From Sycon ciliatum (lineage: Eukaryota > Porifera > Calcarea > Leucosolenida > Sycettidae): 64,000 nt of DNA. Numbering within the stretch: position 1 is the first letter of the stretch; every line of letters begins with the position of its first letter. Positions 1-14,117 of the stretch are shown here, one piece after another. Below the pieces are notes generated by a model. That model searched no databases. It was not told the origin of the DNA and saw only the letters and a program-made list of their open reading frames with translations. The translations under genes were made by a program, and so were the position numbers. The DNA lies in NCBI RefSeq assembly GCF_964019385.1, contig NC_088649.1:12123254-12187253 (forward strand). Reading direction: 5' to 3'.

Positions 1-1015
1 GGGGGCCTCTGCGGACCGATTTTCCTGAAAAGGAACATACAAAGCACAGAGAATTCGTGTTGCGCGCTATCTGTGAATTTCCTTGATAATCATGGAGAGC
101 ACAGCAAATCCGTGTGGGGCGCAATCTGTGGATTTCGCTGGATATCATGGAGAGCACAGCAAATCCGTGTGAGCTCAATCTGTGGCCCGATTTTCCTGAT
201 AAAGAACATACAGGCGACAGCGAAACCGCGTGGGGCGCTATCTTTGTATTTCCCAGAAAAAAACTGGAAGAGCACATCAAATCCGTGTGGGCCGCAATAT
301 GTGAGGTTCGCTGAAAATCATGAAGAGCACAGCGAATCCGTGTGGGGGCGTCTGCGGACCCATTTTCCTGAAAAGGAACGTACAAAGACCAGAGAATCCG
401 TGTGGCACGCTATCTGTGAATTTCCCTGAAAAACATAAAGAGGACAGCGAATCCGTGTGGGGCGTTATCTGTGAATTACCTTGAAAAATCATGAAGAGCA
501 TAACGAATCCGTGTGGGGTCATCTGTGAACCGATTTTCCTGAAAAGGAAAAAACCCACAGAGAATCCGTGTGGGCCGCTATCTGTGAATTTCTTTGATAG
601 TCATGGAGGTCACTGCAAATTCGTGTGGGGTCCATCTCTGGCCCGATTTCAGTGAAAAAGAACATCGAGAGCACGGAGAATCCGTGTGGGGCGCAATCTG
701 TGAGTGTCGCTGAAAATCTTGAAGAGCACAGCGAATCCGTGTGAGAGCATCTGCGGACCGATTTTCCTGAAAAGGAACATGCAAAGCACAGAGAAACCGT
801 GTAGAGCGCTAAATGTGAATTTCCCCGAAAAACATAAAGAGGACAGCGAATCCGTGTGGGGCAAAATGTGTGGATTTCGTTGGAAATCATGAAGAGCACA
901 GTGAATCCGTGTGCGGCGTTATCTGTGATTATCCCAGAAAAACATGAAGAGCACATCAAATCCGTGAGGGGTGCAATCTGTGAGTTTCGTTGAAAATCAT
1001 GAAGAGCGCAGCGAA
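1..1015. repeat. Diverged left part of the 288-bp satellite
   Basis: The same 55-61 bp subunits are present, but the strict a-b-c-d-e order is not yet visible. Subunits carry many private substitutions, for example GAGCATCTGCGGACCGATTT and TTCGCTGAAAATCATGAAG. Regular higher-order units begin at about 1,015. Divergent monomers flanking homogenised units are the usual pattern at satellite edges, so the array edge may lie just left of the window (inference). Confidence 0.7.
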
Positions 1016-1493
1016 TCCGGGTGGGAGCATGTGCGGACCGATTTTCCTGAAAAGGAACATGCAAAGCCAAGAGAATCCGTGTGGGGCGCTATCTGTGAAT
1101 TTCCCCGAAAAACATGAAGAGCACATCAAAACCGTGTGGGGCGCAATCTGCGGATTTCGTTGGATATCATGAAAGCACAGCGAATCCGTGTGGGGAGAAT
1201 GTGTGGCCTGATTTTCCTGAAAAATAACAGACTAGGGCACAGCGAATCCGTGTGGGTCGCTATCTATGAATTTCGTTGAAAAACATGGAGAGCACAGCAA
1301 ATCCGTGTGGGGGCAATCTGTTGCCCGATTTTCCTGAAAAGGAACATGCAAAGCACAGAAAATCCGTGTGGGGCGCTATCTGTGAATTTCCCCGAAAAAC
1401 ATGAAGAGCACATCAAAACCGTGTGGGGCGCAATCTGCGGATTTCGTTGGATATCATGAAGAGCACAGCGAATCCGTGTGGCGAGAATCCTTA

Positions 1494-1545
1494 CCCTGAT
1501 TTTCCTTAAAAAAACCGTGTGAGAATGTTTTTCCCCGAAAAACAT
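1494..1545. repeat. Deletion variant of the satellite unit, copy 1
   Basis: The normal passage from subunit a into b, c and d is replaced by a shortcut. CCTTACCCTGATTTTCC is followed by AAAAAACCGTGTGAGAATG and then directly by TTTTTCCCCGAAAAACATGA. Much of a higher-order unit is missing. The same unusual junction recurs at about 4,062-4,117, so both derive from one deletion event that was later duplicated. Confidence 0.8.
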
Positions 1546-4061
1546 GAGGAGCACATCAAAACCGTGTGGGGCGCAATCTGCGGATTTCGTTGTATATCAT
1601 AAAGAGCACAGCGAATCCGTGTGGGGAGAATCCTTGGCCCGATTTTCCTGAAAAATAACAGAATAGGGCACAGCGAATCCGTGTGGGTCGCTATCTATGA
1701 ATTTCCTTGAAAAACATGGACAGCACAGCAAATCCGTGTGGGGGCAATCTGTTGCCCGATTTTCCTGAAAAGGAACATGCAAAGCACAGAGAATCCGTGT
1801 GGGGCGCTATCTGTGAATTTCACCGAAAAACATGAAGAGCACATCAAAACCGTGTGGGGCGCAATGTGCGGATTTCGTTGTATATCATGAAGAGCACAGC
1901 GAATCCGTGTGGGTAGAATGTGTGGCCCGATTTTCCTGAAACAAAACAGACTAGGGCACAGCGATTCCGTGTGGGTCGCTATCTATGAATTTCCTTGAAA
2001 AACATGGAGAGCACACCAAATCCGTGTGGGGCAATCTGTTGCCCAATTTTCATGAAAAGGAACATGCAAAGCCAAGAGAATCCGTGTGGGGCGCTATCTG
2101 TGAATTTCCCCGAAAAACATGAAGAGCACATCAAAACCGTGTGGGGCGCAATCTGCGGATTTCGTTGTATATCATGAAGAGCACAGCGAATCCGTGTGGG
2201 TAGAATGTGTGGCCCGATTTTCCTGAAAAAAAACAGACTAGGGCACAGCGAATCCGTGTGGGTCGCTATCTATGAATTTCCTTGAAAAACATGGAGAGCA
2301 CAGCAAATCCGTGTGGGGGCAATCTGTTGCCCGATTTTCATGAAAAGGAACATGCAAAGCCAAGAGAATCCGTGTGGGGCGCTATCTGTGAATTTCCCCG
2401 AAAACATGAAGAGCACATCAAAACCGTGTGGGGCGCAATCTGCGGATTTCGTTGTATATCATGAAGAGCACAGCGAATCCGCGTGGGGAGAATGTGTGGC
2501 CCGATTTTCGTGAAACGTAACAAACATGAAGAGCACAGCAAATCCGTGTGGGGGCAATCTGTTGCCCGATTTTCCTGAAAAGGAACATGCAAAGCACAGA
2601 GAATCCGTGTGGGGCGCTATCTGTGAATTTCCCCGAAAAACATGAAGAGCACATCAAAACCGTGTGGGGCGCAATCTGCGGATTTCGTTGGATATCATGA
2701 AGAGCACAGCGAATCCGTGTGGGGAGAATCTGTGGCCTGATTTTCCTGAAAAATAACAGACTAGGGCACAGCGAATCCGTGTGGGTCGCTATCTTTGAAT
2801 TTCCTTGGAAAACAAGGAGAGCACAGCAAATCCGTGTGGGGGCAATCTGTTGCCCGATTTTCCTGAAAAGGAACATGCAAAGCACAGAGAATCCGTGTTG
2901 GGCGCTAGCTGTGAATTTCCCCGAAAAACATGAAGAGCACATCAAAACCGTGTGGGGCGCAATCTGCGGATTTCGTTGGATATCATGAAGAGCACAGCGA
3001 ATCCGTGTGGGTAGAATGTGTGGCCTGATTTTCCTGAAAAATAACAGACTAGGGCACAGCGAATCCGTGTGGGTCGCTATCTTTGAATTTCCTTGAAAAA
3101 CATGGAGAGCACAGCAAATCCGTGTGGGGGCAATCTGTTGCCCGATTTTCCTGAAAAGGAACATGCAAAGCACAGAGAATCCGTGTGGGGCGCTATCTGT
3201 GAATTTCCCCGAAAAACATGAAGAGCACATCAAAACCGTGTGGGGCGCAATCTGCGGATTTCGTTGTATATCATGAAGAGCACAGCGAATCCGTGTGGGG
3301 AGAATGTGTGGCCCGATTTTCCTGAAAAGTAACAAACATGGAGAGCACAGCAAATCCGTGTGGGGGCAATCTGTTGCCCGATTTTCCTGAAAAGGAACAT
3401 GCAAAGCACAGAGAATCCGTGTGGGGCGCTATCTGTGAATTTCCCCGAAAAACATGAAGAGCACATCAAAACCGTGTGGGGCGCAATCTGCGGATTTCGT
3501 TGGATATCATGAAGAGAACAGCTAATCCGTGTCGGGAAAATCTGTGGCCCGATTTTCCTGAAAAGTAACAAACATGGAGAGCACAGCAAATCCGTGTGGG
3601 GGCAATCTGTTGCCCGATTTTCCTGAAAAGGAACATGCAAAGCACAGAGAATCCGTGTGGGGCGCTATCTGTGAATTTCCCCGAAAAACATGAAGAGCAC
3701 ATCAAAACCGTGTGGGGCGCAATCTGCGGATTTCGTTGGATATCATGAAAGCACAGCGAATCCGTGTGGGGAGAATGTGTGGCCTGATTTTCCTGAAAAA
3801 TAACAGACTAGGGCACAGCGAATCCGTGTGGGTCGCTATCAATGAATTTCCTTGAAAAACATGGAGAGCACAGCAAATCCGTGTGGGGGCAATCTGTCGC
3901 CCGATTTTCCTGAAAAGGAACATGCAAAGCACAGAAAATCCGTGTGGGGCGTTATCTGTGAATTTCCCCGAAAAACATGAAGAGCACATCAAAACCGTGT
4001 GGGGCGCAATTTGCGGATTTCGTTGGATATCATGAAGAGCACAGCGAATCCGTGTGGGGAG

Positions 4062-4117
4062 AATCCTTGGCCTGATTTTCCTGAAAAAAAAACCGTGTGA
4101 GAATGTTTTTCCCCGAA
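4062..4117. repeat. Deletion variant of the satellite unit, copy 2
   Basis: This carries the same aberrant junction as near 1,500 (AAACCGTGTGAGAATGTTTT). The flanking satellite matches with an offset of about 2,578 bp, equal to nine 286-bp units, as shown by matching blocks at 1,597-1,782 and 4,175-4,360. Confidence 0.8.
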
Positions 4118-7100
4118 AAACATGAAGAGCACATCAAAACCGTGTGGGGCGCAATCTGCGGATTTTGTTGTATATCATGAAGAGCACAGCGAATCCGTGT
4201 GGGGAGAATCCTTGGCCCGATTTTCTTGAAAAATAACAGAATAGGGCACAGCGATTCCGTGTGGGTCGCTATCTATGAATTTCCTTGAAAAACATGGAGA
4301 GCACGGCAAATCTGTGTGGGGGCAATCTGTTGTCCGATTTTCATGAAAAGGAACATGCAAAGCACAGAGAATCCGTGTGGGGCGCTACCTGTGAATTTCC
4401 CCGAAAAACATGAAGAGCACATCAAAACCGTGTGGGGCGCAATCTGCGGATTTCGTTGTATATCATGAAGAGCACAGCGAATCCGTGTGGGGAGAATGTG
4501 TGGCCCAATTTTCCTGAAAAATTACAAACTAGGCCCTAGCATAGCGAATCCGTGTGGGTATACATGAATTTCTTTGAAAAACATGGAGAGCACAGCAAAT
4601 CCGTGTGGGGCAATCTGTTGCCCGATTTTCCTGAAAAGGAACATGCAAAGCACGGAGAATCCGTGTGTGAATTTCCCCGAAAAACATGAAGAGCACATCA
4701 AAACCGTGTGGGGCGAAATCTGCGGATTTCGTTGTATATCATGAAAGCACAGCGAATCCGTGTGGGGAGAATGTGTGGCCTGATTTTCCTGAAAAATAAC
4801 AGACTAGGGCACAGCGAATCCGTGTGGGTCGCTATCTATGAATTTCCTTGAAAAACATGGAGAGCACAGCAAATCCGTGTGGGGGCAATCTGTTGCCCGA
4901 TTTTCATGAAAAGGAACATGCAAAGCCAAGAGAATCCGTGTGGGGCGCTATCTGTGAATTTTCCCGAAAAACATGAAGAGCACATCAAGACCGTGTGGGG
5001 CGCAATCTGCGGATTTCGTTGGATATCATGAAGAACACAGCGAATCCGTGTGGGGAGAATCTGCGCCCAGATTTTCCTGAAAAAAAACAGACTAGGGCAC
5101 GGCGAATCCGTGTGGGGGCAATCTGTTGCCCGATTTTCATGAAAAGGAACATGCAAAGCACAGAGAATCCGTGTGGGGCGCTATCTGCGAATTTCCCCGA
5201 AAAACATGAAGAGCACATCAAAACCAGGTGGGGCGTAATCTGCGGATTTCGTTGGATATCATGAAGAGCACAGCGAATCCGTGTGGGGAAAATCTGTGGA
5301 CCGATTTTCCTGAAAAAGAACACACTAGGGCACAACGAATCCGTGTGGGTCGCTTACCTATGAATTTCCTTGAAAAACATGGAGAGCACAGCAAATCCGT
5401 GTGGGGGCAATCTGTTGCCCGATTTTCATGAAAAGGAACATGCAAAGCCAAGAGAATCCGTGTGGGGCGCTATCTGTGAATTTCCCCGAAAAACATGAAG
5501 AGCACATCAAAACCGTGTGGGGCGCAATCTGCGGATTTCGTTGTATATCATGAAGAGCACAGCGAATCCGTGTGGGGAGAATGTGTGGCCCGATCTTTCT
5601 GAAAAATAACAGACTAGGGCACAGCGAATCCGTGTGGGTCGCTATCTATGAATTTCCTTGAAAAACATGGAGAGCACAGCAAATCCGTGTGGGGGCAATC
5701 TGTTGCCGGATTTTCCTGAAAAGAAACATGCAAAGCACAGAGAATCCGTGTGGGGCGCTACCTGTGAATTTCCCCAAAAAACATGAATGCACATCAAAAC
5801 CGTGTGGGGCGCAATCTGAGGATTTCATTGTATATCATGAAGAGCACAGCGAATCCGTGTGGGGAGAATCTGTGGCCTGATTTTCCTGAAAAATAACAGA
5901 CTAGGGCACAGCGAATCCTTGTGGGTCGCTATCTTCGTTTTTCCTTGAAAAACAAGGAGAGCACAGCAAATCCGTGTGGGGGCAATCTGTTTCCCGATTT
6001 TCATGAAAAGGAACATGCAAAGCACAGAGAATCCGTGTGGGGCGCTATCTGTGAATATCCCCGAAAAACATGAAGAGCACATCAAAACCGTGTGGGGCGC
6101 AATCTGCGGATTTCGTTGTATATCATGAAGAGCACAGCGAATCCGTGTGGGGAGAATGTGTGGCCCGATTTTCCTGAAAAATAACACACTAGGGCACAGC
6201 GAATCCGTGTGGGTCGCTATATATGAATTTCCTTGAAAAACATGGAAAGCACAGCAAATCCGTGTGGGGGCAATCTGTTGCCCGATTTTCCTGAAAAGGA
6301 ACATGCAAAGCACAGTGAATCCGTGTGGGGCGCTATCTGTGAATTTCCCCGAAAAAAAAGAAGAGCACATCGAAACCGTGTGTGGCGCAATGTGCGGATT
6401 TCGTTGTATATCATGAAGAGCACAGCGAATCCGTGTGGGGAGAATGTGTGGCCCGATTTTCCTGAAAAATAACAGACTAGGGCACAGCGAATCCGTCTCG
6501 GTCGCAGCGATCTATGAATTTCCTTGAAAAACATGGAGAGCACAGCAAATCCGTGTGGGGGCATTCTGTGGCCCAATTTTCCTGAAAAGGAACATGCAAA
6601 GCACAGAGAATCCGTGTGGGGCACTATCTGTGAATTTCCCCAAAAAACATGAAGAGCACATCAAAACCGTGTGGGGCGCAATCTGCGGATTTCGTTGTAT
6701 GTCATGAAGAGCACAGCGCATCCGTGTGGGGAGAATGTGTGGCCCGATTTTCCTGAAAAATAACAGACTAGGGCACAGCGAATCCGTGTGGGTCGCTGTC
6801 TATGAATTTCCTTGAAAAACAAGGACACAGCAAATCCGGGTGGGGGCAATCTGATGCCCGATTTTCCTGAAAAGGAACATGTTGGCACAGAGAATCCGTG
6901 TGGGGCGCTAAGTGTGAATTTCCCCGAAAAACATGAAGAGCACATCAAAACCGTGTGGGGCGCAATCTGCGGATTTCGTTGGATATCATGAAGAGCACAG
7001 CGAATCCGTGTGGGAAGAATATGTGGCCTGATTTTCCTCAAAAATAACACACTAGGGCACAGCGAATCCGTGTGGGTCGCCATCTTAGAATTTCCTTGAA

Positions 7101-9346
7101 AAACATGGAGAGCACAGTAAATCCGTGTAGGGGCAATCTGTTGCCCAATTTTCCTGAAAAGGAACATGCAAAGCACAGAGAATCCGTGTCGGGCGCTATC
7201 TGTGAATTTCCCCGAAAAAAAAGAAGAGCACATCGAAACCGTGTGGGGCGCAATCTGCGGATTTCGTTGTATATCATGAAGAGCACAGCGAATCCGTGTG
7301 GGGAGAATCTGTGGCCTGATTTTCCTGAAAAATAACAGACTAGGGCACAGCGAATCCGTGTGGGTCACTATCTTAGAATTTCCTTGAAAACAAGGAGAGC
7401 ACAGCATATCCGTGTGGGGGCAATCTGTTGCCCGATTTTCATGAAAAGGAACATGCAAAGCACAGAGAATCCATGTGGGGCGCTATCTGTGAATTTCCCC
7501 GAAAAACAGGAAGAGCACATCAAAACCGTGTGGGGCGCAATCTGCAGATTTCGTTGGATATCATGAAGAGCACAACGAATCCGTATGGGGAGAATGTGTG
7601 GCCCGATTTTCCTGAAAAATAACAGACTAGGGCACAGCGAATCCGTGTCGGTCGCAGCGATCTATGAATTTCCTTGAAAAACATGGAGAGCACAGCAAAT
7701 CCGTGTGGGGGCATTCTGTGGCCCGATTTTCCTGAAAAGGAACATGCAAAGCACAGAGAATCCGTGTGGGGCGCTATCTGTGAATTTCCCCGAAAAACAT
7801 GAAGAGCACATCAAAACCGTGTGGGGCGCAATCTGCGGATTTCGTTGGATATCATGAAGAGCAAAGCGAATCCGTGTGGGGAGAATGTGTGGCCCGATTT
7901 TCCTGAAATATAGCAGACTAGGGCACAGCGAATCCTTGTGGGTCACTATCTATGAATTTCTTTGAAAATCATGGAGAGCACAGCAAATCCGTGTGGGAGC
8001 AATCTGCCCGATTTTCATGAAAAGGAACGTGCAAAGCACAGAGAATCCGTGTGGAGCGCTATCTGTGAATTTTTCCGAAAAACATGAAGAGCACATCAAA
8101 ATCGTGTGGGGCGCAATCTGCGGATTTCGTTGTATATCCTGAAGAGCACAGCGAATCCGTGTGGGGAGAATTTGTGGCCCGATTTTCCTGAAAAATAACA
8201 CACTAGGGCACAGCGAATCCGTGTGGGTCGCTATCTAGGAATTTCCTTGTAAAACATGGAGAGCACAGCAAATCCGTGTGGGGGAAATCTGTTGCCCGAT
8301 TTTCCTGAAAAGGAACATGCAAAGCACAGAGAATCCGTGTGGGGCGCTATTTGTGAATTTCCGCGAAAAACATGAAGAGCACATCAAACCCGTGTGGGGC
8401 GCAATCTGTGGATTTCGTTGGATATCTAGATGAGCACAGCGAATCCGTGTGGGGAGAATGTGTGGCCCGATTTTCCTGAAAAATAACAGACTAGGGCACA
8501 GCGAATCCGTGTGGGTCCCTATCTTTGAATTTCCTTGAAAAACAAGGAGAGCACCAAATCCGTGTGGGGGCAATCTGTTGCCTGATTTTCCTGAAAAGGA
8601 ACATGCAAAGCACAGAGAATCCGTGTGGGGCGCTATCTGTGAATTTCACCGAAAAACATGAAGAGCACATCAAAACCGTGTGGGGCGCAATCTGCGGATT
8701 TCGTTGGATATGATGAAGAGCACAGCGAATCCGTGTGGGGAGAATGTGTGGCCCGATTTTCCTGAAAAATAACAGACTAGGGCACAGCGAATCCGTGTCG
8801 GTCGCAGCGATCTATGAATTTCCTTGAAAAACATGGAGAGCACAGCATATCCGTGTGGTGGCAATCTGATGCCCGATTTTCCTGAAAAGGAACATGTTGG
8901 CACAGAGAATCCGTGTGGAACGCTATCTGTGAATTTCCCAGAAAAACATGAAGAGCACATCAAAACCGTTTGGGGCGCAATCTGCGGATTTCGTTGGATA
9001 TCATGAAGAGCACAGCGAATCCGTGTGGGGAGAATCTGTGGTCTGATTTTCCACAAAAATAACACACTAGGGCACAGCGAATCCGTGTGGGTCGCTATCT
9101 TTGAATTTCCTTGAAAAACAAAGAGAGCACAGCAAATCCGTGTGGGGGGAATCTGTTTCCCGATTTTCCTGAAAAGGAACATGCAAAGCACAGAGAATCC
9201 GTGTGGGGCGCTATCTGTGAATTTCCCCGAAAAACATGAAGAGCACATCAAAACCGTGTGGGGCGCAATCTGCGGATTTCGTTGGATATCATGAAGAGCA
9301 CAGCGAATCCGTGTGGGGAGAATCTGTGGCCCGATATTCCTGAAAT

Positions 9347-9970
9347 ATAGCAGACTAGGGCACAGCGAATCCTTGTGGGTCAATATCTATGAATTTCTTT
9401 GAAAAACATGGAGAGCACAGCAAATCCGTGTGGGGACAATCTGTTGCCCGATTTTCATGAAAAGGAACATGCAAAGCACAGAGAAGCCGTGTGGGGCGCT
9501 ATCTGTCAATTTCTCCGAAAAACATGAAGAGCACATCAAAACCGTGTGGGGGGGGGGGCAATCTGCGGATTTCGTTGTATATCATGAAGAGCACAGCGAA
9601 TCCGTGTGGGGAGAATGTGTGGCCCGATTTTCCTGAAAAATAACACACTAGGGCACAGCGAATCCGTTTGGGTCACTATAATATGAATTTCCTTGAAAAA
9701 CATGGAGAGCACAGCAAATCCGTGTGGGGGCAATCTGTTGCCCGATTTTCCTGAAAAGGAACATGCAAAGCATAGAGAATCCGTGTGGGGCGCTATCTGT
9801 GAATGTCCGCGAAAAACATGAAGAGCACATCAAACCCGTGTGGGGCGCAATCTGTGGATTTCGTTGGATATCATGATGAGCACAGCGAATCCGTGTGGGG
9901 AGAATCTGTGTCCTGATTTTCCTGAAAAATAACAGACTAGGGCACAGCGAATCCATGTGGGTCCCTATCT
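9347..9970 (+). repeat. Left arm of a perfect 624-bp inverted duplication
   Basis: Every position x in this arm pairs with 20,192 minus x in the right arm. I checked both ends and several internal landmarks, including the G11 run at 9,548-9,558 mirrored by a C11 run, and found no mismatch. Beyond 9,347 and 9,970 the match stops at once. Confidence 0.93.
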
Positions 9971-10221
9971 TTGAATTTCCTTGAAAAACAAGGAGAGCAC
10001 AGCAAATCCGTGTGGGGGCAATCTGTTGCCCGATTTTCCTGAAAAGGAACATGCAAAGCACAGAGAATCCGTGTGGGGCGCTATCTGAGAATTTCCCCGA
10101 AAAACACGAAGAGCACATCAAAACCGTGCGGGGCGCAATCTGCGGATTTCGTTGGATATCATGAAGAGCACAGCGAATCCGTGTGGGGAGAATCTGTGGC
10201 CTGATTTTCCTGAAAAGTAAC

Positions 10222-10845
10222 AGATAGGGACCCACATGGATTCGCTGTGCCCTAGTCTGTTATTTTTCAGGAAAATCAGGACACAGATTCTCCCCACACG
10301 GATTCGCTGTGCTCATCATGATATCCAACGAAATCCACAGATTGCGCCCCACACGGGTTTGATGTGCTCTTCATGTTTTTCGCGGACATTCACAGATAGC
10401 GCCCCACACGGATTCTCTATGCTTTGCATGTTCCTTTTCAGGAAAATCGGGCAACAGATTGCCCCCACACGGATTTGCTGTGCTCTCCATGTTTTTCAAG
10501 GAAATTCATATTATAGTGACCCAAACGGATTCGCTGTGCCCTAGTGTGTTATTTTTCAGGAAAATCGGGCCACACATTCTCCCCACACGGATTCGCTGTG
10601 CTCTTCATGATATACAACGAAATCCGCAGATTGCCCCCCCCCCCACACGGTTTTGATGTGCTCTTCATGTTTTTCGGAGAAATTGACAGATAGCGCCCCA
10701 CACGGCTTCTCTGTGCTTTGCATGTTCCTTTTCATGAAAATCGGGCAACAGATTGTCCCCACACGGATTTGCTGTGCTCTCCATGTTTTTCAAAGAAATT
10801 CATAGATATTGACCCACAAGGATTCGCTGTGCCCTAGTCTGCTAT
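10222..10845 (-). repeat. Right arm of the 624-bp inverted duplication (satellite in reverse orientation)
   Basis: This is the only stretch of the 26.6-kb satellite in reverse orientation. It follows a 251-bp spacer (9,971-10,221) and begins abruptly after GAAAAGTAACAG. At 10,846 the direct satellite resumes with CTTGAAAAACATGGAGAG. Compared with the duplicate near 21.9 kb, the inverted arm replaces only about 50 bp of satellite. It may be a recent template-switch inversion or an assembly join; the perfect identity allows both. Confidence 0.93.
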
Positions 10846-12399
10846 CTTGAAAAACATGGAGAGCACAGCAAATCCGTGTGGGGGCAATCTGTTGCCCGAT
10901 TTTCCTGAAAAGGAACATGCAAAGCATAGAGAATCCTTGTGGGGCACTATCTGTGAATTTCCCCGAAAAGCATGAAGAGCACATCAAAACCGTGTGGAGC
11001 GCAATCTGCCGATTTCGTTGTATATCATGAAGAGCACAGCGAATCCGTGTGGGGAGAATCTGTGGCCTGATTTTCCTGAAAAAAACAGACTAGGGCACAG
11101 CGAATCCGTGTTGGTCGCTATCTTTGAATTTCCTTGAAAAACAAGGAGAGCACAGCAAATCCGTGTGGGGGCAATCTGTTGCCCGATTTTCATGAAAAGA
11201 AACATGCAAAGCACAGAGAATCCGTGTGGGACGCTATCTGTGAATTTCACCGAAAATCATGAAGGGCACATCGAACCGTGTGGGGCGCAATCTGCGGATT
11301 TCGTTGGATATCTTGAAGAGCACAGCGAATCCGTGTGGTGAGAATGTGTGGCCTGATTTTCAAGAAAAATAACAGACTAGGGCACAGCGAATCCGTGTGG
11401 GTCGCTATCTTTGAATTTCCGTGAAAAACATGGAGAGCACAGCAAATCCGTGTGGGGGCAATCTGTTGCCCGATTTTCCTGAAAAGGAAGATGCAAAGCA
11501 CAGAGAATCCGTGTGGGGCGCTATCTGTGAATTTCCCCGAAAAACATGAAGAGCACATCAAAACCGTGTGGGGCGTAATCTGCGGATTTCGTTGGATATC
11601 ATGAAGAGCACAACTAATCCGTGTGAGGAGAATCTGTGGACCGATTTTCCTGAAAAAAAACACACTAGGGCACAGCGAATCCGTGTGGGTCGCTTATCTA
11701 TGAATTTCCTTGAAAAACATGGAGAGCACAGCAAATCCGTGTGGGAGCAATCTGTTGCCCGATTTTCCTGAAAAGGAACATGCAAAGCACAGAGAATCCG
11801 TGTGGGGCGCTATCTGTGAATTTCCCCGGAAAACTTGAAGAGCACATTAAAACCGTGTGGGGCGCAATCTGCGGATTTCGTTGGATATCATGAAGAGCAC
11901 AGCGAATCCGTGTGGGGAGAATGTGTGGCCCGATTTTCCTGAAAAATAACAGACTAGGGCACAGCGAATCCGTGTGGGTCGCTATTTATGAAACTCCTTG
12001 AAAAACATGGAGAGCACGGCAAATCCGTGTGGGGGCAATCTGTTGCCCGATTTTCCTGAAAAGGAACATGCAAAGCACAGAGAATCGGTGTGGGGCGCTA
12101 TCTGAGAATTTCTCTGAAAAACATGACGAGCACATCAAAACCGTGTGAGGCGCGATCTGCGGATTTCGTTGTATATCATGAAGAGCACAGCGACTCCGTG
12201 TGGGGAGAATCTGTGGCCCGATCTTTCTGAGAAATAACAGACTAGGGCACAGCGAATCCGTGTGGGTCGCTATCTATGAATTTCCTTGAAAAACATGGAG
12301 AGCACAGCAAATCCGTGTGGGGGCAATCTGTTGCCCGATTTTCCTGAAAAGAAACAGGCAAAGCACAGAGAATTCGTGTGGGGCGCTATCTGTGAATTT

Positions 12400-14117
12400 C
12401 CCCAAAAAACATGAGCATATCAAAACCGTGTGGGGCGCAATCTGCGGATTTCGTTGGATATCATGAAGAGCACAGCGAATCCGTGTGGGGAGAATCTGTG
12501 GCCCGATCTTTCTGAAAAATAACAGACTAGGGCAGAGCGAATCCGTGTGGGTCGCTCGCTATCAATGAAAACATGGAGAGAACAGCAAATCCTTGTGGGG
12601 GCAATCTGTTGCCCGATTTTCCTGAAAAGAAACATGCAAAGCACAGAGAATCCGTGTGGGGCGCTATCTGTGAATTTCCCCAAAAAACATGAAGAGCACA
12701 TCAAAACCGTGTGGGGCGCAATCTGCAGATTTCATTGGATATCATGAAGAGCACAGCGAATCCGTGTGGGGAGAATCTGTGGCCTGATTTTCCAGAAAAA
12801 TAACAGACTAGGGCACAGCGAATCCGTGTGGGTCGCTATCTTTGAATTTCCTTGAAAAACAAGGAGAGCACAGCAAAGCCGTGTGGGGGCAATCTGTTGC
12901 CCGATTTTCATGAAAAGGAACATGCAAAGCACAGAGAATCCGTGTGGGGCGCTATCTGTGAATTTCACCGAAAAACATGAAGGGCACATCGAACCGTGTG
13001 GGGCGCAATCTGCGGATTTCGTTGGATATCATGAAGAGCACAGCGAATCCGTGTGGGGAGAATGTGTTGCCCGATTTTCCTGAAAAATAACAGACTAGGG
13101 CACAGCGAATCCGTGTGGGTCGCTATCTATGAATTTCCTTGAAAAACATGGAGAGCACAGCAAATCCGTGTGGGGGCAATCTGTTGCCCGATTTTCCTGA
13201 AAAGGAACATGCAAAGCACAGAGAATCCGTGTGGGGCGCTATCTGTGAATTTCCCCGGAAAACATGAAGAGCACATCAAAACCGTGTGGGGCGTAATCTG
13301 CGGATTTCGTTTGATATCATGAAGAGCACAGCTAATCCGTGTAAGGAGAATCTGTGGACCGATTTTTCTGAAAAAGAATACACTAGGGCACAGCGAATTC
13401 GTGTGGGTCGCTTGTCTATGAATTTCCTTGAAAAACATGGAGAGCACAGCAAATCCGTGTAGGGGCAATCTGTTGCCCGATATTCCTGAAAAGGAACAGG
13501 CAAAAGACAGAGAATCCGCGTGGGGCGCAATCTGTGAATTTCCCCGAAAAACTTGAAGAGCACATCAAAACCGTGTGGGGCGCAATCTGGCGATTTCGTT
13601 GCATATCATGAAGAGCACAGCGAATCTGTGTGGGGAGAATGTGTGGCCCGATTTTCCTGAAAAATAACAGACTAGGGCACAGCAAATCCGTGTGGGTCGC
13701 TATCTATGAATTTCCTTCATAAACATGGAGAGCACAGCAAATCCGTGTGGGGGCAATCTGCTGCCCGATTTTCATGAAAAGGAACATGCAAAGCACAGAG
13801 AATCCGTGTGGGGCGCTATCTGTGAATTTCCCCGAAAAACATGAAGAGCACATCAAAACCGTGTGGGGCGCAATCTGCGGATTTCGTGGTATATCATGAA
13901 GAGCACAGCGAATCCGTGTGGGGAGAATCTGTGGCCCGATCTTTCTGAAAAATAACAGACTAGGGCACAGCGAATCCGTGTGGGTCGCTATCTTTGAATT
14001 TCCTTGAAAAACATGGAGAGCACAGCAAATCCGTGTGGGGGCAATCTGTTGTGCGATTTTCCTGAAAAGAAACAGGCAAAGCACAGAGAATTCGTGTGGG
14101 GCGCTATCTGTGAATTT
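12400..14117. repeat. 1,718-bp tandem duplication in the satellite, copy 1
   Basis: Six higher-order units are repeated head to tail with an offset of exactly 1,718 bp. Blocks 12,420-12,704, 12,732-12,989, 13,127-13,468 and 13,416-13,685 reappear at 14,138, 14,450, 14,845 and 15,134. Only a handful of substitutions separate the copies, e.g. CCTTGTG at about 12,592 against CCGTGTG at about 14,310. The breakpoint lies within 12,340-12,411. Confidence 0.9.

Noticed and set aside
1450..1470. CENP-B box in satellite subunit e
   Set aside because: TTTCGTTGGATATCATG matches only the TTCG....A half of the consensus. The required CGGG part is absent, so no claim is made.
2418..3404. Long minus-strand reading frames in the 288-bp satellite (up to 328 codons)
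   Set aside because: They follow the repeat period exactly, recur in many places, start and stop at random repeat variants, and show no domain or signal.
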